Shown: positions 6,682 through 7,623 of the stretch, one piece after another
How the letters are laid out: the number at the start of each line of letters is the position of its first letter
Numbering within the stretch: the stretch's first letter is position 1
Assembly: GCA_005777515.1 (NCBI GenBank)
Contig: SXMA01000126.1
Coordinates: 1-7,623, forward strand
Origin: Actinomycetota bacterium
GTDB lineage: Bacteria > Actinomycetota > Actinomycetes > Nanopelagicales > Nanopelagicaceae
Reading direction: 5' to 3'
DNA length: 7,623 nucleotides
Notes under the pieces: generated by a model
What the model was told of the DNA's origin: nothing
The model's database searches: none
Seen by the model: only the letters and a program-made list of their open reading frames with translations
Position numbers and translations under genes: made by a program

Positions 6682-7623
6682 ATGAGTTCTGCTGAAGATC
6701 TCTCACGCCTTGATGCCATTGAAAAAGCGCTACTGAATAGATGGCCAGAAACTAGAATTGCTCCAACTCTGGAGCGAATCTCAACTTTAGCTGATTACCT
6801 AGGTTCGCCTCAGCTCTCTTATCCAACAATTCATATCGCTGGAACTAATGGCAAAACGACAACTACGCGCTTAATTGATTCTCTCTGTTTTGAATTGGGG
6901 ATGCGCACCGGAAGATTTACTAGCCCTCATCTAGAGAGTTTCTTAGAGCGAATCACTATCAACGGCCAATCAATAACTCCAGAATTTATGATTGCAACCT
7001 ATAATGACATTGCGCCATATTTAGAGCTAATTGATTCTAAGATGACCAATAAGCTCTCATTCTTTGAATCGATGTGTGCACTCGCCTTCGTTGCCTTTGC
7101 TGAGTTCCCAGTCGATGTTGGAATATTTGAGTGCGGGATGGGAGGAGAGTGGGATTCGACCAATGTTATTAATGGCTCAGTTAATGTCATTACTCCGATA
7201 GGTTTTGATCACATGGAGTATCTAGGCGATACGCTTGAAAAGATTGCTCAAACTAAATCAGGAATCATCAAAGAAAACTCATTTGTTGTTCTAGCTGAGC
7301 AAGAAAGTGATGTGGCAGCTGTTTTGATGCGAGCTTGCGCTAAGGCTGATGCCACGCCAATTAGGTCAGGTGTTGAATTTAGCCTCAAATCAAGGGCTCT
7401 GGCTTTAGGTGGTCAGATGCTGACCATCTCTGGTGTTTATGGACAGTATGAAGATTTATACCTTCCGTTATATGGACAGCATCAAGCAAGTAATGCTGCT
7501 ACTGCTCTTGCTGCTGTTGAGGTCTTTGCAGGTGAGACAAAGCTTGATGAAGAAATAGTGCGCCAGGCATTTGCTAACACCACATCACCTGGAAGATGTG
7601 AGATTGTTGGCAGAAACCCCACC
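6682..7623 (+). CDS. folC: Folylpolyglutamate synthase / dihydrofolate synthase, 3'-truncated by window end
   Basis: FolC is a Mur-ligase-family cytoplasmic enzyme that adds glutamate to dihydropteroate and/or to reduced folates using ATP. The 314 visible codons cover the ATP-binding domain and the start of the C-terminal domain; the remainder, roughly a third by family length, lies beyond the window. The P-loop is AGTNGKTT at 53-60, the folate-loop TSPHLES at 80-86, FFE at 127-129 and ECGMGGEWDSTN at 150-161. The metal-site DH is at 176-177, and Lys192 in TKSGIIK is the lysine carbamylated in the family. HQASNAATAL lies at 267-276 and SPGR at 302-305. The ATG starts 2 nt after the valS stop with no clear Shine-Dalgarno (only AAAG), pointing to coupling with valS. 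valS-folC is a common actinobacterial pair. Whether it is mono- or bifunctional cannot be decided from the sequence. Confidence 0.95.
   Translation, partial: MSSAEDLSRLDAIEKALLNRWPETRIAPTLERISTLADYLGSPQLSYPTIHIAGTNGKTTTTRLIDSLCFELGMRTGRFTSPHLESFLERITINGQSITPEFMIATYNDIAPYLELIDSKMTNKLSFFESMCALAFVAFAEFPVDVGIFECGMGGEWDSTNVINGSVNVITPIGFDHMEYLGDTLEKIAQTKSGIIKENSFVVLAEQESDVAAVLMRACAKADATPIRSGVEFSLKSRALALGGQMLTISGVYGQYEDLYLPLYGQHQASNAATALAAVEVFAGETKLDEEIVRQAFANTTSPGRCEIVGRNPT

Noticed and set aside
1..7623. Mobile element, CRISPR array, toxin-antitoxin, phage or novel defence system
   Set aside because: All six coding regions are recognised core genes in conserved order, no long direct or terminal repeats were seen, and no gap is large enough for a further gene.

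Overview
This window is a compact, single-strand (+) housekeeping block that most likely comes from an AT-rich, genome-streamlined actinobacterium. The assignment rests on three things. The gene order tRNA / tig / clpP1 / clpP2 / clpX / valS / folC is characteristic of Actinobacteria. There are two adjacent, different ClpP paralogues of the actinobacterial ClpP1 and ClpP2 types. The protein sequences also look actinobacterial, for example the trigger factor C-terminus and the [18 protein letters not shown] start of ClpX. Base composition is far below that of Streptomyces or Mycobacterium (mid-40s %GC by eye, with frequent AGA, GAT and AAG codons), and spacing is tight. That fits freshwater acI/Nanopelagicales-type lineages such as Planktophila or Nanopelagicus, but the taxon is an inference.

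Layout: positions 1-26 are the 3' end of a tRNA, probably tRNA-Pro. Trigger factor (59-1345) follows after 32 nt. A 107-nt gap (1346-1452) holds several candidate control elements: a stem-loop over the tig stop codon, a ClgR-like half-site, a possible -10 and a 13-nt palindrome. ClpP1 (1453-2067) and ClpP2 (2064-2687) overlap by 4 nt. A 94-nt gap (2688-2781) contains a perfect 8-bp inverted repeat around a possible clpX promoter. ClpX (2782-4068) is followed after 22 nt by valyl-tRNA synthetase (4091-6679). FolC begins 2 nt after valS, at 6682, and is cut by the window end after 314 codons. No gene-free stretch exceeds 300 bases.

Functionally, the first four genes are one proteostasis module: a ribosome-bound folding chaperone, the two subunits of the ClpP1P2 peptidase, and the ATPase that feeds it. 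valS (translation) and folC (folate polyglutamylation) are classic syntenic neighbours rather than parts of the same pathway. I see no intrinsic terminator, so read-through from tig to folC is possible, with extra promoters likely before clpP1 and perhaps before clpX.

I found no mobile element, CRISPR array, phage gene or unknown accessory system. The items worth a second look are small regulatory features in the two clp intergenic gaps and the start-codon arrangement of tig.
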